Counted from the stretch's first letter, positions 1 to 11,600 are shown. The stretch: 64,000 nt of DNA from Volvox africanus (GCA_030268105.1 BSDZ01000035.1:95001-159000); one strand, 5' to 3'. A program made the numbers and translations. The notes: a model not told the origin generated them from the letters alone.

Positions 1-399
1 GGAATCCAGTGAGACCTGTACTGCGCATTGGTATTGCGACGTGATAGGTGCGAGGACGGCCGCCTAGAGACCGAAGTCGGCTCGATGCTACTTTGGACTA
101 AGTACCCGTGTACTTAACTCTATCTAATTCGCATACATACGTTATACTCCTTTATATTCGGCCTGAGCTATTCTAGCATCTCATCTGCAGCCGAGTGATG
201 AACATTGCCCGCGGGCTCTGATGGCAGACTTCTAATTTGCGATTGAAGAACATTGTAAGTTGAATCTTTCCTTATTGTTAAGTCTTCCTCTGTCCACTAC
301 TTGCATTGAATCGCCTTGCTGTTCGTAAGCTTGGTGTGCACTTAGCTAACATCCAGACGTGCAGATTCAGTGCATGGATGAAGAAGGAAGGATACAACA
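1..399 (+). mobile_element. LTR-A, 3' part (5' LTR of element 1)
   Basis: This is the 3' part of a Ty3/gypsy long terminal repeat that starts outside the window. It matches the complete LTR at 15867-16695 and, reversed, those at 3870-4680, 23598-24412 and 26945-27758. It ends in TACAACA, the inverted complement of the TGTTGTA that begins the full copies. A primer-binding-site candidate and the gag leader follow directly, so this is the 5' LTR of element 1. Confidence 0.9.
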
Positions 400-403
400 A
401 ATT

Positions 404-420
404 TGGTATCGAGACGGGTA
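404..420 (+). other. Candidate primer binding site of element 1
   Basis: Four bases after the LTR end the sequence reads TGGTATCGAGACGGGT. TGG is the complement of a tRNA CCA tail. The rest would pair with an acceptor stem ending U-A-CCA, which fits an initiator-type A1:U72 tRNA; that assignment is inference. The same site, nearly unchanged, flanks the LTRs at 23598, 26945 and 29478. The LTR-E element at about 30490-30510 has the variant TGGTTTCAAGAC. Confidence 0.55.
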
Positions 421-466
421 AATTCACGACTGTCTCATTGTCCCTCATCGGAAGTAGGTTCTCACG

Positions 467-853
467 ATGGCGAGCGACGACGACACCCGCCGCAGCCCTT
501 TAGACACCTTGGCTGAGGATCTTGGCCGTGCCGTTCTGGACGCCACCGCTTCCGGTTTGTAATCCTAGACATCTGTTGATAACTAGTTGCTGCATTCTCG
601 TTCCGAGCTTGCACTGTGAGTTGCAGGTGAACGTGCGCCAACGCTGGATGTGGTGTTGGCTAGACAACACCTAAACACAGAACAGATCAAGGCCCTCATT
701 AGGAAAACCACCGAGATAAAAGACGGCCTGACGGATTACATCGCATTTCTTCTCGAATTACTCGGGAGTTCTGTCGGTACGCGAGTAATCAAAAATTCCT
801 TTTGTGTTAGTTTGTTCTCAGGTCTTTTAGTAAATTCCTGTTTAAAAGTATAA
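467..853 (+). CDS. ORF0: small spliced ORF upstream of gag (element 1)
   Basis: I do not recognise this protein. Exon 1 (467-554, from an ATG) and exon 2 (627-853) join across a 72-nt GT-AG intron in matching phase and give about 104 residues, ending 11 nt before the gag ATG. A second, 45-nt intron (777-821) is possible because it stays in frame. The N-terminal part carries the pattern SPLDxFAEDLGxAVLDAxASG. This pattern recurs, with mostly conservative changes, in the leaders of the elements at 26494-26877, 29190-29395, 30340-30440 (LTR-E family) and 23450-23550. Conservation of the peptide across diverged elements suggests it is translated, either alone or as an alternative N-terminus. No known domain is visible. 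Confidence 0.6.
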
Positions 854-864
854 GTTCGTGCTCC

Positions 865-2103
865 ATGTCGGGACGCGAAGATAGTTCCTATCTGGGCGCC
901 GCAAGCCAGCCTGACGGTGGTCTCACGGCTAGAACTGCTTTCGTTGATCCCGATACTGTTGGGACTCACCTTATGCCAGATCCTGTTGTCCTCCAGACCC
1001 CTTCACACTTGATTGTACCACTGTCGGCAGTGGCTACAACGAGCGAAGGAGCTGGAGCGCAACAGGCTCCGGTAACACCCGCAGTTCAAGAACCCGCCGG
1101 AATACCGGAGGTAATGAAGTTGACTATTCCTGTGCCTAAGCTTAACATATCCGCTGACGATAAAGCAAAGAATTCAGGACATAGCGTCGCGGATAGGACA
1201 CGGGCCTATGTTCGTGACGCTAGGCAGTATCTGCAAGCGGTGCACGGCGGGGGATGCGACTCCATTAAATGCCTGTTAATTGGGAATACCCTTGAGGGTG
1301 CTGCAAAGGATTGGTATGACGAGTGGACAACTGCTAGAGTAAAGTATACATTTGAAAACCTGATCGATGCTCTTCTCGCTCGTTTTGCCACCAAAGTTCG
1401 CTCGTGTAGTAACGAAGCCCGTAAGACGCTGGCGCAAGGTACATACCATATGCGTCCGCATGAAACCGTTCCTGCTTATCAGTCGCGCTTTGAGGCACTG
1501 ATAACTCCTATTGTTAACTTTCCTGAGGAAGATCGCATCTTTTGGTTTCACCGCGGTCTTACCAAATCCCTTGCGCGATGGTGCGCCACTGACCTCAACG
1601 GGGTTCCGTTCCAGTCTTACGATGCCTTAGTAATTTTTGCTAGAGGTGCAGAGGTTCGGAATCTGGCCGGTAAAGATGCTAAGCAACTTAATCCTCGCCT
1701 TCACGCAATGCGAGCGCAGGAACTGCCTTCAGAGTCGACACCGAAGGACCAGGGTCCTGATCGTCCACGTCCTGTGATGGCTGCCAATACCGTACGAAAG
1801 GAAAGACGGTATGACACTCGCGGACGTCAAAACCCAAGTAACCGTGGGTCTGCAGGAGCTGGGCCAAGCTCGGGCCACGCGAAAGGGAAGCGACTAGGGA
1901 GCACGCCGACTGTAGCTGGCATGCAGAACGCGGCTCCTGGTGTTAAAAAGTCCCGGACAGACAATCCATGTATGCAAAAGTGGGAGTGCCAGCGTTCAGA
2001 GTTTGATCGTCGGAAGTTCGCTAATCTCTGCTTGAGGTGTGCGGGAGAGCACCCTACTCGCGAGTGTCCTTTCTTACCACCTTTCGTGCCTAAGACGACT
2101 TAG
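865..2103 (+). CDS. gag: Gag polyprotein, element 1
   Basis: This 412-aa Gag of a Ty3/gypsy retrotransposon would form the capsid of virus-like particles and bind the genomic RNA. The central part (about residues 85-270) is the retrotransposon Gag core, recognisable by the spaced block GAAKDWYDEW and the later FWFHRGL. Residues 330-375 are basic and Ser/Gly-rich. The C-terminus carries a CCHC zinc knuckle of spacing CX2CX3HX4C (CLRCAGEHPTREC). The ORF is intact and ends in TAG. The pol frame continues in phase after this stop. The minus-strand copy at 25244-26482 has the same length. Confidence 0.9.
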   Translation: MSGREDSSYLGAASQPDGGLTARTAFVDPDTVGTHLMPDPVVLQTPSHLIVPLSAVATTSEGAGAQQAPVTPAVQEPAGIPEVMKLTIPVPKLNISADDKAKNSGHSVADRTRAYVRDARQYLQAVHGGGCDSIKCLLIGNTLEGAAKDWYDEWTTARVKYTFENLIDALLARFATKVRSCSNEARKTLAQGTYHMRPHETVPAYQSRFEALITPIVNFPEEDRIFWFHRGLTKSLARWCATDLNGVPFQSYDALVIFARGAEVRNLAGKDAKQLNPRLHAMRAQELPSESTPKDQGPDRPRPVMAANTVRKERRYDTRGRQNPSNRGSAGAGPSSGHAKGKRLGSTPTVAGMQNAAPGVKKSRTDNPCMQKWECQRSEFDRRKFANLCLRCAGEHPTRECPFLPPFVPKTT

Positions 2104-2142
2104 GAAGTTGCCCGGGATGCGGAGGAAGGGACTCCTCCCGGG
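2101..2142 (+). promoter_or_regulatory. Gag-Pol junction: in-frame TAG plus downstream hairpin (element 1)
   Basis: The gag stop TAG (2101-2103) is followed by an open pol frame in the same phase. After a 7-nt spacer (2104-2110) a hairpin forms. CCCGGGA (2111-2117) pairs with TCCCGGG (2136-2142), and inside it GGAG (2121-2124) pairs with CTCC (2132-2135), leaving a 7-nt loop. The spacing resembles retroviral stop-readthrough signals, where an element starts about 8 nt after UAG. Two other copies in this window preserve the arrangement, with compensating changes. The functional role is inferred. Confidence 0.7.
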
Positions 2143-3869
2143 ATTGAAGGAAGTGAACGTGGCCGCTGGCCGTTGTTACATCTGGCTGTGAAGGCTCTTA
2201 TACCTTCCGTTTTTGAACAAATCGAGCACACTATCGGGCAACGCTTCTCGCTCGACGGACGCACGGGACTAAATCATTTTGACTCGCTGTGTAACTTGTT
2301 TGCACCGCGCTGTCCTCTTTCTTCCCTCGATTTATCTGGTCACGTTACCTTATTTATCCCTTCGTCTTTTCGCGAGTTATGCAAGCAACTCGCCAGGTAC
2401 AAGAGGTACCGCCATCAAAATCCGGACACTGCAGCTTGCATACTAATTCCCTCCTATAGCCAACGCAAGGTAGCGTCGCTGTTGGAAGGTATGCAATGTG
2501 TCCTCCGATTCGAGTCGGACACCGCTTTGTTCAATGGTGCAGATGTGATGGGAAAGCCGGCGCCCTTACCCAAACTTTCTTGTGCTGCTGAAGTTTGGTT
2601 TGAGGCCCCTCTTTTAGATTCTACCAGGTTTGAGCCTGCAATAGGGTCACTTCTACTTTCTGCGGAGTCGACTCCGACAGGAAATCGTGTCCCTATTATT
2701 GAAATCGGCCTCGGAGGTCGACTGATGAAGGCGCTCGTGGATACCGGCGCCAGTGATGACTTCATCTCGGCAAATTGGGGTTGACCCCTCAGTCGTCTGA
2801 TTGTACACAGGTTACCCTCGCTGATGAACGTAAGCATCCCATCGTGGGCAGGATCACCCTGAGCCTATCGATAGGCCCTCTGCGTGTTAGGGCCCAGCCG
2901 TATGTGCTACAAGGTCTCTCAGAGACGGCACAATACATTTTGGGTGCCGCGACATTACGACAGTACTGCGCGCGCATCGATATGGAGTCCACCACACTTA
3001 GTTTGTGCAAAGGGAACCTATCGACTAAGGTACCTTTCCTGTCGTACCAAGATGTCACACCAGAGGAGGGCGGAACTGTTGCGGAGCCTGAGGTTAATTT
3101 CGCTTTGGCGGCGATCGTCAGCGGAAATCAAGAACCCAAGCTAATTGGGCGCAAAGAAACTGATCGGATGATACGGAAAGGCGCCCATGTGTTGCTTGTG
3201 AGGCCACGGGTGCAAACGAATGCTACCACCGCGCAGTCCACCATGAAGGATCTCGAGGTCGAAGCCCTCCTGCATAAATATGCTGATGTCTTTGGCGACA
3301 TCCCAGGGCTCCCACCTATGCGACCTGTTGACCATACGATCCCTCTTGTGCCCAGAGCACAACCCGTTTCATGACCTATGTACAGGTTAAGCCTGTTGGA
3401 GCTAGATGAAGTGAAGCGGCAAGTGGGGGATCTGCTCGCAAAGGGTATGATTCGGCCCAGCACATTGCCATATTCTGCGCCGATATTGTTTGTCGGTAAG
3501 AAGGATGGGACGTTGCGCATGTGCATTGATTATCGGGGCTTGAATGCGACCACGATCAAAAATCGCTACCCTTTGCCGCGTGTCGACGACCTGCTCGATA
3601 AGCTGAAAGGTTCAGCTTATTTTTCCTCGATTGACCTTCAACAAGGGTATAATCAGATACGCATTGCTGCTTCTGATATTCCGAAAACGGCTTTCCGGAC
3701 CCCCTTTGGTCACTTCGAGTACACGGTCTTGTCGTTTGGACTTACTAATGCGCCCGCCACATTTCAAGCAGTAATGGATCGCATGTTCAGACCGTATATC
3801 GACAGGTTCGTCGTCTGTTACTTGGACGATATTTTAATATATTCCAAAACGCGCGAGGAGCACCTGAAG
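2104..3869 (+). pseudogene. pol: Pol (protease to reverse transcriptase), element 1, disrupted
   Basis: The aspartic protease active site DTGASDD lies near 2740-2765. Right after it a 13-nt deletion, relative to the copy at about 24560, shifts the frame. The protease C-part and linker continue at 2775-3374 and meet an in-frame TGA (3372-3374) where the element at 9.9 kb has an arginine codon. Reverse transcriptase follows from 3378 and keeps the fingers and palm motifs, including CYLDDIL (the YxDD box). The coding sequence stops exactly at the end of a reversed LTR (3870), so RNase H and integrase are missing here. The RT thumb that resumes at 13583 could be the other half of the same element, but about 60 nt are missing between them. 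Confidence 0.88.
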
Positions 3870-4680
3870 TGTTGTATCCTTCCTCCTTCAATCATGCACT
3901 GAATCTGCACGTCTGAATGTTAGGTAGTGCGCACCGTGCTTACGAACAGCAAGGCGATTCAATGCGAGTAAAGTGACAGCGGAAGACTCAAGATTAAGGA
4001 AAGATTCAACTTACAATAATCCTCGTTTACAAATCAGTAGATCTCCGTGACCCCGTGGGCAATGTTCATCACTCGGCTGCAGATGGAATGCTAGAATAGC
4101 TCAGGCCGAATATAAATGATTATATCGTATGTATGCGTATCAGATCGGTTTAAGTACTTGAGTACTTAGTCCAAAGTAGTGCAAGCCGACTTCGGTCCCT
4201 AGGCGGCCGTCCTCACACCTATCACGTCGTGATACCGATGTGCAGTACAGGTCTCACTGGATTCCGATCTCAAGTGTGAGTACCTTGGTAACACTGCTCT
4301 AAATATCGTGTCATCCGTGATATTATTGGATGCAACACATGCAATATGCAAAGGTCCGAATATCGATATTCGGTTGCCGACCCAACCATCGCGATCGTCG
4401 CCTTCTCGCATACGCGTATGGTTTATGACGTAAATAAGGTAATAATATTTAAAGTATTATTACGTGATATAATATGCCTATGGATAGATCGCGCATTAAT
4501 TATCAGCCTCGAGTCAAACATGTAGACAGACAGCGCGATGTCGTGAATGACAATGTAATATGTCCGATTAGCTAGATATACTCAAGTATATCATGCTAAT
4601 ATGATTGCATTATGCTTCATGATGTTTAGATACATTGCGGCCTATTTTGGTGCAACCGGTGATCAAACTGGCATACAACA
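3870..4680 (-). mobile_element. LTR-A (3' LTR of minus-strand element 2)
   Basis: This is a complete LTR-A of about 811 bp in reverse orientation, running from TGTTGTATCC to GCATACAACA. Its outer edge abuts the broken RT of element 1. Its inner edge originally met the polypurine tract of element 2, but a 349-bp insertion (4684-5032) now separates them. It carries the family's palindromes, including a perfect CCGAATATCGATATTCGG. Confidence 0.9.
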
Positions 4681-4683
4681 ACT

Positions 4684-5032
4684 GTGTGTGTTCAGGCGTG
4701 ACTGTTATGGCACGACTAATATGCCCCTGGAGTTCCTGGATCTACCCCGACTGAGAGCGGGCCAAAGACCCTAACGTTAAGGGCACAGTACCCCCATGTC
4801 AATGGACAGTGACGACCCAAAGTGTTCTGTGAGCTGACCAGTTGCGGAGTTGACGCCTTAGTTGATTCGGCAGATTCCGCTGGATGCTGGTGGTGGGTGC
4901 TGAAGCTGGGAAAACCACTGATTTCGGAGAAGTCGGCATGGGAGACTGGATGAGGGTGCCCCGAAACACCGGGGAAGGTACGGGACTGCAAGGTTAGTGG
5001 CCACGGGTGATGTACCCCCCTATCCTACACAC
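4684..5032. mobile_element. 349-bp insertion with 9-bp target duplication
   Basis: ACAACAACT occurs at 4675-4683 and again at 5033-5041, flanking 349 bp that are absent from the same LTR/polypurine junction of the related elements at 15850-15866 and 20981-20996. The insert is therefore a separate transposition event. Its ends share only GTGTGT inverted, and it has no convincing coding potential. A 9-bp duplication is typical of Mutator-like elements, so a short non-autonomous member is the best guess. Other 8-9-bp duplicating families are possible. Confidence 0.7.
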
Positions 5033-5041
5033 ACAACAACT

Positions 5042-7513
5042 ATCCCCCCTCCCGTATGCAGCATCCTTGCTGCATCGGACAGCATCGACTGCAAAGATCA
5101 TTGGGTCTGTGTGGCACGTAGGCGAGCTTCCTCCAATAAGGGCTTCATCTCCGGCGAGAAGTTACGCATTGGCTCCCACGAATTATGCTTGCTAAAATAG
5201 CCAGTCCACTTGACCAGATATTCATGCACTTTCCGCTTTCGTCGTTGTCGACCTATGCGGCGAACCCGATAATCCAGTATCCGCTCCACATCATACACTT
5301 TTTGCTTGCCTGCGATCCAGGTCTCGGGACCAGGGTCCATTACTGCAGGGGCATCGGTGTTGTTTGTAACAGGCTCCGTGCCGCGATAAGGACGGATGAG
5401 GGATATATGAAATGTGGGATGGATGTTCATGTCAGAGGGTAGGGATAGTTCCACAGCTACGTTCCCTACCATGCGAACAACGGGATATGGCCCAATCCAG
5501 CGAGGTAACAATTTACGGGAACCGTCGGTGAGCGAATGCAAATTCTTAGTGCTCAATAATACCATTTGTCCCACCGAAAATGTTACGTCTTGTTTGGATT
5601 TATTATAATAATCCATCGTCCGTTGTTGTGCCGCGTCCAAGCATGCCTTCGCGTCTGTCATGCGGGATAGGAACGACTTGGCAAAGGTTTTAGCCGCTGG
5701 GATGTTTATTTCCAACCTTCGCCACACGGGTAGTGCAGGATGGAATCCATAATTCAGAAAGAAAGGGCTTTGACCTGTAGAGCGGTTAACAGCGTTGTTA
5801 AGCGCGAATTCTGCCGAAGTCAGAAATGTATCCCAAACAGAGGGTGTGCGTCCCGCGAAATTCCTCCACATATCGCCCAGCGTGCGATTTGTGCATTTGG
5901 TTTGCCCATCGGATTGTGGATGATATGCTGTGCTCAAATGAACACGCATACCGACGAGTTCACATAGCGCTTCCCAAAACTTAGACGTGAATTGACCGCC
6001 GCGATCGGATATCACATTTTTAGGAATGCCATGCAATCGGACCACATTATCAAAAAATAATCGTGCTGTTTGCTCAGCGGTGCAAGACGAGGTGCAGGGG
6101 GCTAAGTGAACCATCTTGGTCAAACGATCGACCATAACGAACACTGAGTCGTATCCCCCCTCAGTTTTGGGCAGCGCAACTACAAAGTCCATAGAAACAC
6201 TTTCCCAAGGGGCATCTGGTATAGGTAAAGGTTGTTATAAACCCTGGCCCTTACCGGATAGTGCTTTATTGCGCTGACATAAACTGCACCTTTGCACGAA
6301 GTTAAACTGCGGCCACCTGAATGAGCGTCATACAAGCCCTGCCAGACGCGTACTTCCAGGATGTCCTGCTAACGGATCCTCGTGGAACTGTGCAAGAATA
6401 TCGTAGCGCAAAGCGTCGTCGTTTGGTACGAACCATCCTTCCGTAGCCACAAATCGTTGCGTTTGTGCAAATGCTCCACATTACTCGGTGAAGCAAACCA
6501 TGGATCGGTCTGATATGTCATCATGAGTCGTTGCGCGAGATCCGCTGCTTTCGGCACCTCCTGACTGCGTGAACAAGTAACCGGTGCTGCCAAAATCGCA
6601 GCATGTAATGATGGATGTCGACTGAGGGCGTCAGCAATATTAAATCTGCCGGCGATATATTCCCACGTACAGTCGAAACGAGATAAATATTCCATCCACC
6701 GGGCTTGTCGTCGGTTAAGCATGGGGACATTCTGCAAGAATGTCAGCGGTTTGTGGTCAGTCTTCAGCGTAAAAGGGCGGCCTTTGAGGTAACAGCACCA
6801 CTCCTTCAAAGCATGTAGAGCTGCCAACAGCTCCTGCTCTCCAGTTGTATGTCGGGTCTCCGCACCCGAGAACTTCTTACTCGTGAAGGCGATCTGTCGT
6901 CCTTCCTGTAACAATACAGCGCCACTTCCATGCAAGGAAGCATCCGATACAACTTCAACACGAAATGGCAACGAGTAATCAGGGAAAGAGAGGGTAACGT
7001 CATCGGCGACGATTCGCTTGAGCTCTTCGAATGCCCGCTGACACGCGGGTGTCCAGGCTTCGAGGGAAGCGAAACCTCCTTTCTTCGTCAAGTTCATAAG
7101 CGGGGCCGCAATAATGGAGTATTTATTGATAAACTTACGGAAGTAGTTGGTCAAACCCAAGAACTGGCGTAGTTCGGTGAGATTCTGCGGCGCAGGCCAC
7201 TCGCGAACCACAGCTACTTTCCGAGGGTCCATCCTTATTCCAGTGGCCGACACAATGTGGCCCAAATACTCCACCTGAGGCTGCGCCCAAAAACACTTGG
7301 AGCGTTTAGCAAACAATTGCTCCCGCTTCATCACCTCAAGCACGAGCTTGAGATGCTTCAGGTGCTCCTCGAGCGTCTTGGAATATATTAAAATATCATC
7401 CAAATAGCAAACGACGAACCTGTCGATATACGGTCTGAACATGCGATCCATCACTGCTTGAAATGTGGCGGGCACATTAGTAAGTCCAAACGACAAGACC
7501 GTGTACTCGAAGT
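5042..7513 (-). pseudogene. pol: Pol of element 2 (RT-RNase H-integrase-chromodomain), truncated
   Basis: On the minus strand a polypurine tract (5042-5053) precedes the LTR. Reading 5' to 3', the RT is entered at FEYTV with its 5' half missing, and then YLDDIL and RNase H follow (6369-7496, with RNase H motifs around DASLHGSG and TDHKPL). The integrase zinc-binding region at about 6193-6368 is broken by a TAA and a frameshift. Integrase core and chromodomain are at 5098-6192: the D,D-35-E region surrounds DRLTK and ISDRGGQFTS, and the chromodomain has YLVKWTGY. The 5' end at 7513 runs directly into the gag of an oppositely oriented element. This is a deletion or recombination joint. Confidence 0.88.
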
Positions 7514-8655
7514 AAGACTGTTGGCACGCGAGCCACTCAAGAGCCCCTTGTCCTTCAGACCCCTGCCCATTTAATTGTGCCCCATTCAGTTAATACGAAT
7601 AAGGACAACACTGCTGGACCAAGGGTTCTGCCATTACCTCAATCGCAAGGGCACGCTGCCATCCCTGAGGTGATGAGATTGACAATTCCCGTTCCTAGGC
7701 TTAATATCTCGCTGACTGAAAAGACACCAGGACCTAGCATAGCCGATGCAACTCGTGCGTACGTGCATGATGCTAAAAAGTACCTCCAGGCAGTTCATGG
7801 TGGCGATAATGATGGTATCAGGTGTCTCTTCGTTGGTAACACCCTCGAGGGCTCAGCGAAGGACTGGTATCGTGAATGGACCACCGCCCGGGGCGAATAT
7901 ACTTTTGACGAGATGATCGCCGCTCTGCTGGCACGGTTCGTACTGAGGTGCAAGCACGTGATGTGGAGGCTTGTAAGGTTTTGGCGGCCGGTAGCTACCA
8001 CATGCGTCGGGGTGAAAATGTACCTGCGTACCAGTCACACTTCGAAGCACTTGTGACCCCCATTGCTGATCTCTCCAAGACCGAGCGTGTCTTTTGGTTT
8101 AAGCAAGGCCTGACGAAACTTTTGGCTAAATGGTGCGCTACTGACTTGTCTGGGGTGCCGTTCAAGTCGTACGATGCCTTGGTCACATTTGCTAAGGGTA
8201 CGGAGATACGACTCCTTGCCGGTGAGGAAGAAGTCAAGTCTGCCCCTCGTGCAAATGCCGTGCAAGTGCAGGATCCGCTTGGTGAAGCTGTAGCTCTGGA
8301 CCAGGAACTTGGAGCTACCCGCCCCGCGCCTACCGCCGCACCGTGACGCAGCAACCGGCAACACAAGGCACGCGGGGGCGCTAGCTCAGGTGTCCACGGG
8401 TCAGGAGGAGCAGGTCCGAGCTCGGACCCAGCTAAGAGCAGGCTGCGTGGTGGTGCGCCGTCGTCGGCAGCCGCACAGCGCTCTGACCCCAATGCGAAGC
8501 GGACTCGCACGGATGACCCGTTGATGCCAAAATGGAATTGCAATCGTTCTGAGTTGGAGCGTCGGAAAGTGGCCAATGTTTGTCTATGGTGTGTGGAGAG
8601 CCATCCTACCAAGGATTGCCCAATGCTGCCACCGTTTGTCCCTATGCCGAAATAG
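7514..8655 (+). pseudogene. gag: Gag of element 3 (LTR-B family), N-terminally truncated
   Basis: The frame enters around 7517 in a stretch homologous to residues about 35-60 of the element 1 Gag (PLVLQTPAHLIVP). A 1-nt deletion near 7940 shifts the frame inside the Gag core, and the remainder is read at 7948-8655. An in-frame TGA at 8344-8346 sits where CGA is expected. The zinc knuckle near the end (CLWCVESHPTKDC) matches the CX2CX3HX4C pattern of element 1. The gene ends in TAG (8653-8655), which is again followed in phase by pol. Confidence 0.85.
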
Positions 8656-8694
8656 GGGTTTGCCCGGGTTCCTGCAGAGGGGGCACCACCCGGG
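8653..8694 (+). promoter_or_regulatory. Gag-Pol junction hairpin, LTR-B family copy
   Basis: TAG (8653-8655), then a 7-nt spacer, then CCCGGGT (8663-8669) pairing with ACCCGGG (8688-8694). Compared with element 1 the last stem pair changed from A-U to U-A, so pairing is kept by a double change. The inner stem differs. The pol frame continues in phase after the TAG. Confidence 0.65.
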
Positions 8695-11600
8695 ATTTCT
8701 GAACTAACACGTGGTCGGTGGTTATCCTTGCGGCCAGCCATGAAGGCATTGTTGCCTTGCGTACTTGGACACATCGAGCGAGTCATTGCGTGACGCATCA
8801 CGCTTGACAGACGCACGGGACTTCTCTGCTTCGATCCGTCGTGTAATCTGTTTACACCACGCCATCCCCTGTCATCTATCGATCTGTCAAACCACGTGGT
8901 TTTGTTCATCCCCTCGTCTCTGCGTGAGATGTCGGAACAGTTGGCCGTATACAGGAGATGTAGGCGTCAATATCCAGGCACCGCCGCATGTGTTTTACTC
9001 CCTGCTTTCTGTCGGCGCAAGGCAGAGGCATCGTTAAGGGGTATGCGGTGTGTCCACCGGTTCGAGCCGGGCACCGTTTTGTTTAACGGTGTGGATCGGG
9101 AGGGTATGCTGGCTCCGTGGCCAGGGACATCCTACTCGGTTGACGTTTGGTACGAAGCTCCTGATGGGGGTGCCGTTGGTTACGGACCCGCCTTAAGTGC
9201 ACTGACGTTATCTGCTGGGCAGTCGCTCGTAGATAACAGTGTCCTGGTGATTCAGATCGGTTTGAATGGCCGTACTCTGAAGGCACTTGTTGACACCGGT
9301 GCCAGCGACGACTTCATTTCTGTCGCAGAGGTGAATGCGCTGGGGTTGACCCCAGAGTCGTCTGATTGTCCACAGGTTACCCTTGCCGACGGGGGTAAGC
9401 ATCCCATCGTGGGCAGGATCACCCTTAGCCTATCGTTAGGCCCTTTGCGTGTTGTGACCCGGCCGTACGTGCTGCAGGGCTTAGCAGAGACTGCACCGTA
9501 CATAATGGAGTCTGCGACATTACGACAGTACCGCGCGCGCATTGACATGGAGGCCACAACCCTGCATATGTGCAAGGGTACTCTGTCGATAAAGGTACCT
9601 TTCCTGTCGTTCGAACATGTCACACCAGAGGGGGGCAAAGCTGAGGCAGTGCCTATGGTTAATTTCACTGTGACCGCAATGGCTGCGCAAATTGAACCAG
9701 AGGTAGTCGGGCGTAAGGAAGCCGTCCAATTGTTACGGAAGGGTGCCCACGGACTGCTTTTGAGGCCGCGGGTGGGCTGCAGTGCCACCACCGCGCAGAC
9801 TGCTGTGGATCCTGAGGTTGAGGCCCTACTGTCGCAGTATGAGGACGTCTTCAAAGATATCCCTAGATATACCTATGCGTCCTGTTGATCACACAATCCC
9901 TCTCATGCCTGGAGCACAGCCTGTGGCCCGGCCAATGTACAGGTTGAGTCCATTGGAGCTGGACGAGGTGAAGCGCCAGGTGACGGATTTGCTCGCAAAG
10001 GGTATGATACGCCCCAGCACATCCCCGTATTCTGCACCGATTTTGTTTGTCGGTAAGAAGGATGGGACCTTGCGCATGTGCATTGATTACCGGGGGTTAA
10101 ATGCGAATACGGTGAAAAATCGCTACCCTTTGCCACGCGTTGACGACCTGTTGGATAAGCTGAAGGGCTCGGCTTATTTTTCCTCAATTGACTTACAACA
10201 GGGCTACAATCAGATTCGCATCGCTGCCTCTGATATCCCGAAAACCGCTTTTCGGACGCCCTTCGGTCACTTTGAGTATACGGTCCTATCGTTTGGTTTG
10301 ACTAATGCCCCTGCGACGTTTCAGGCGGTTATGGACCGAATGTTTAGGCCGTTTATCGACAGGTTTGTTGTTTGCTACCTGGATGACATCTTGGTATATT
10401 CTAAGACGCGCGAGGAGCACTTGGAGCATCTTCGGCTCGTGCTCGACGTTATGAGGCGGGAGCAATTGTTTGCTAAACGCGCCAAATGCTTTTGGGGCGC
10501 AGCCTCAGGTGGAATATTTGGGCCACATTGTGTCGGCCACCGGTGTGAAGATGGACCCGCGGAAGGTCGCCGTGGTTCGCGATTGGCCCGCGCCTCAGAA
10601 CCTCACGGAGCTGCGTAAGTTCCTTGGCTTGACCAATTATTTCCGAAAGTTCATTGAAAAATATTCCATCATTGCGGCCCCGCTTACTAACTTAACTCGC
10701 AAAGGCGTTTTCGTTTCGCTCGAGTCGTGGACGTCGCAATGCCAGCGGGCATTCGAAGAGCTCAAGCGAACTGTTGCCGAAGATGTCACCCTTGCATTCC
10801 CTGATTACTCGTTGCCGTTTCATGTTGAGGTAGTGTCTGATGCCTCAGTATTTGGAAGCGGCGCTGTATTGTTACAGGAAGGGCGACCGATCGCCTTCAC
10901 GAGTAACAAGTCTTCTAGTGTGGAGATTCGCTACACCACCGGGGAACAGGAGCTTCTGGCAGTGCTGCATGCTTTAAAGGAATGGCGCTGTTACCTTGAG
11001 GGACGCCATTTACTTTAAAGACTGACCACAAGCCCCTAACGTTTTTGCAAAGCGTTCCAACGTTGAACCGCCGTCAGGCTAGGTGGATGGAATACCTAGC
11101 TAGGTTCGACTGCACCTGGGAGTACATTTCTGGTAAACTGAATATTGCCGATGCTCTCAGTCGACATCCGTCGCTACACGCTGCAATTTTGGCAGCACCC
11201 GTCGTGCGACCGCATAACGAGGAGGTGCCGATCGCGACGGACCTCATGGAGCGGTTGAAGGTTGCCTACAACGCAGATGCCTGGTTCTCGGAGCCGGCTA
11301 ATGTGGAATACCTTCGCAAGCAGAATGGCCTTTGGCTACGGACGGAGGGTGCAGCTACGCAAATCGTCGTTCCGAACGATGACGCGCTACACTATGATAT
11401 CCTTGCGTGGTTCCACGAGGACCCGTTAGCAGGACACCCTGGTAGCAAGCGGTTGGTCGACTTGGTGCAACGTTCCTTTTGGTGGCCTCGCCTGGCTAAG
11501 GATGCGGCGAACTTCGTCCAGACATGCAGTCTGTGCCAGCGCAATAAGGCTTTGTCCGGTAAGGTTCACGGGTTGTTGCCACCGCTGCCTGTCCCGGATG

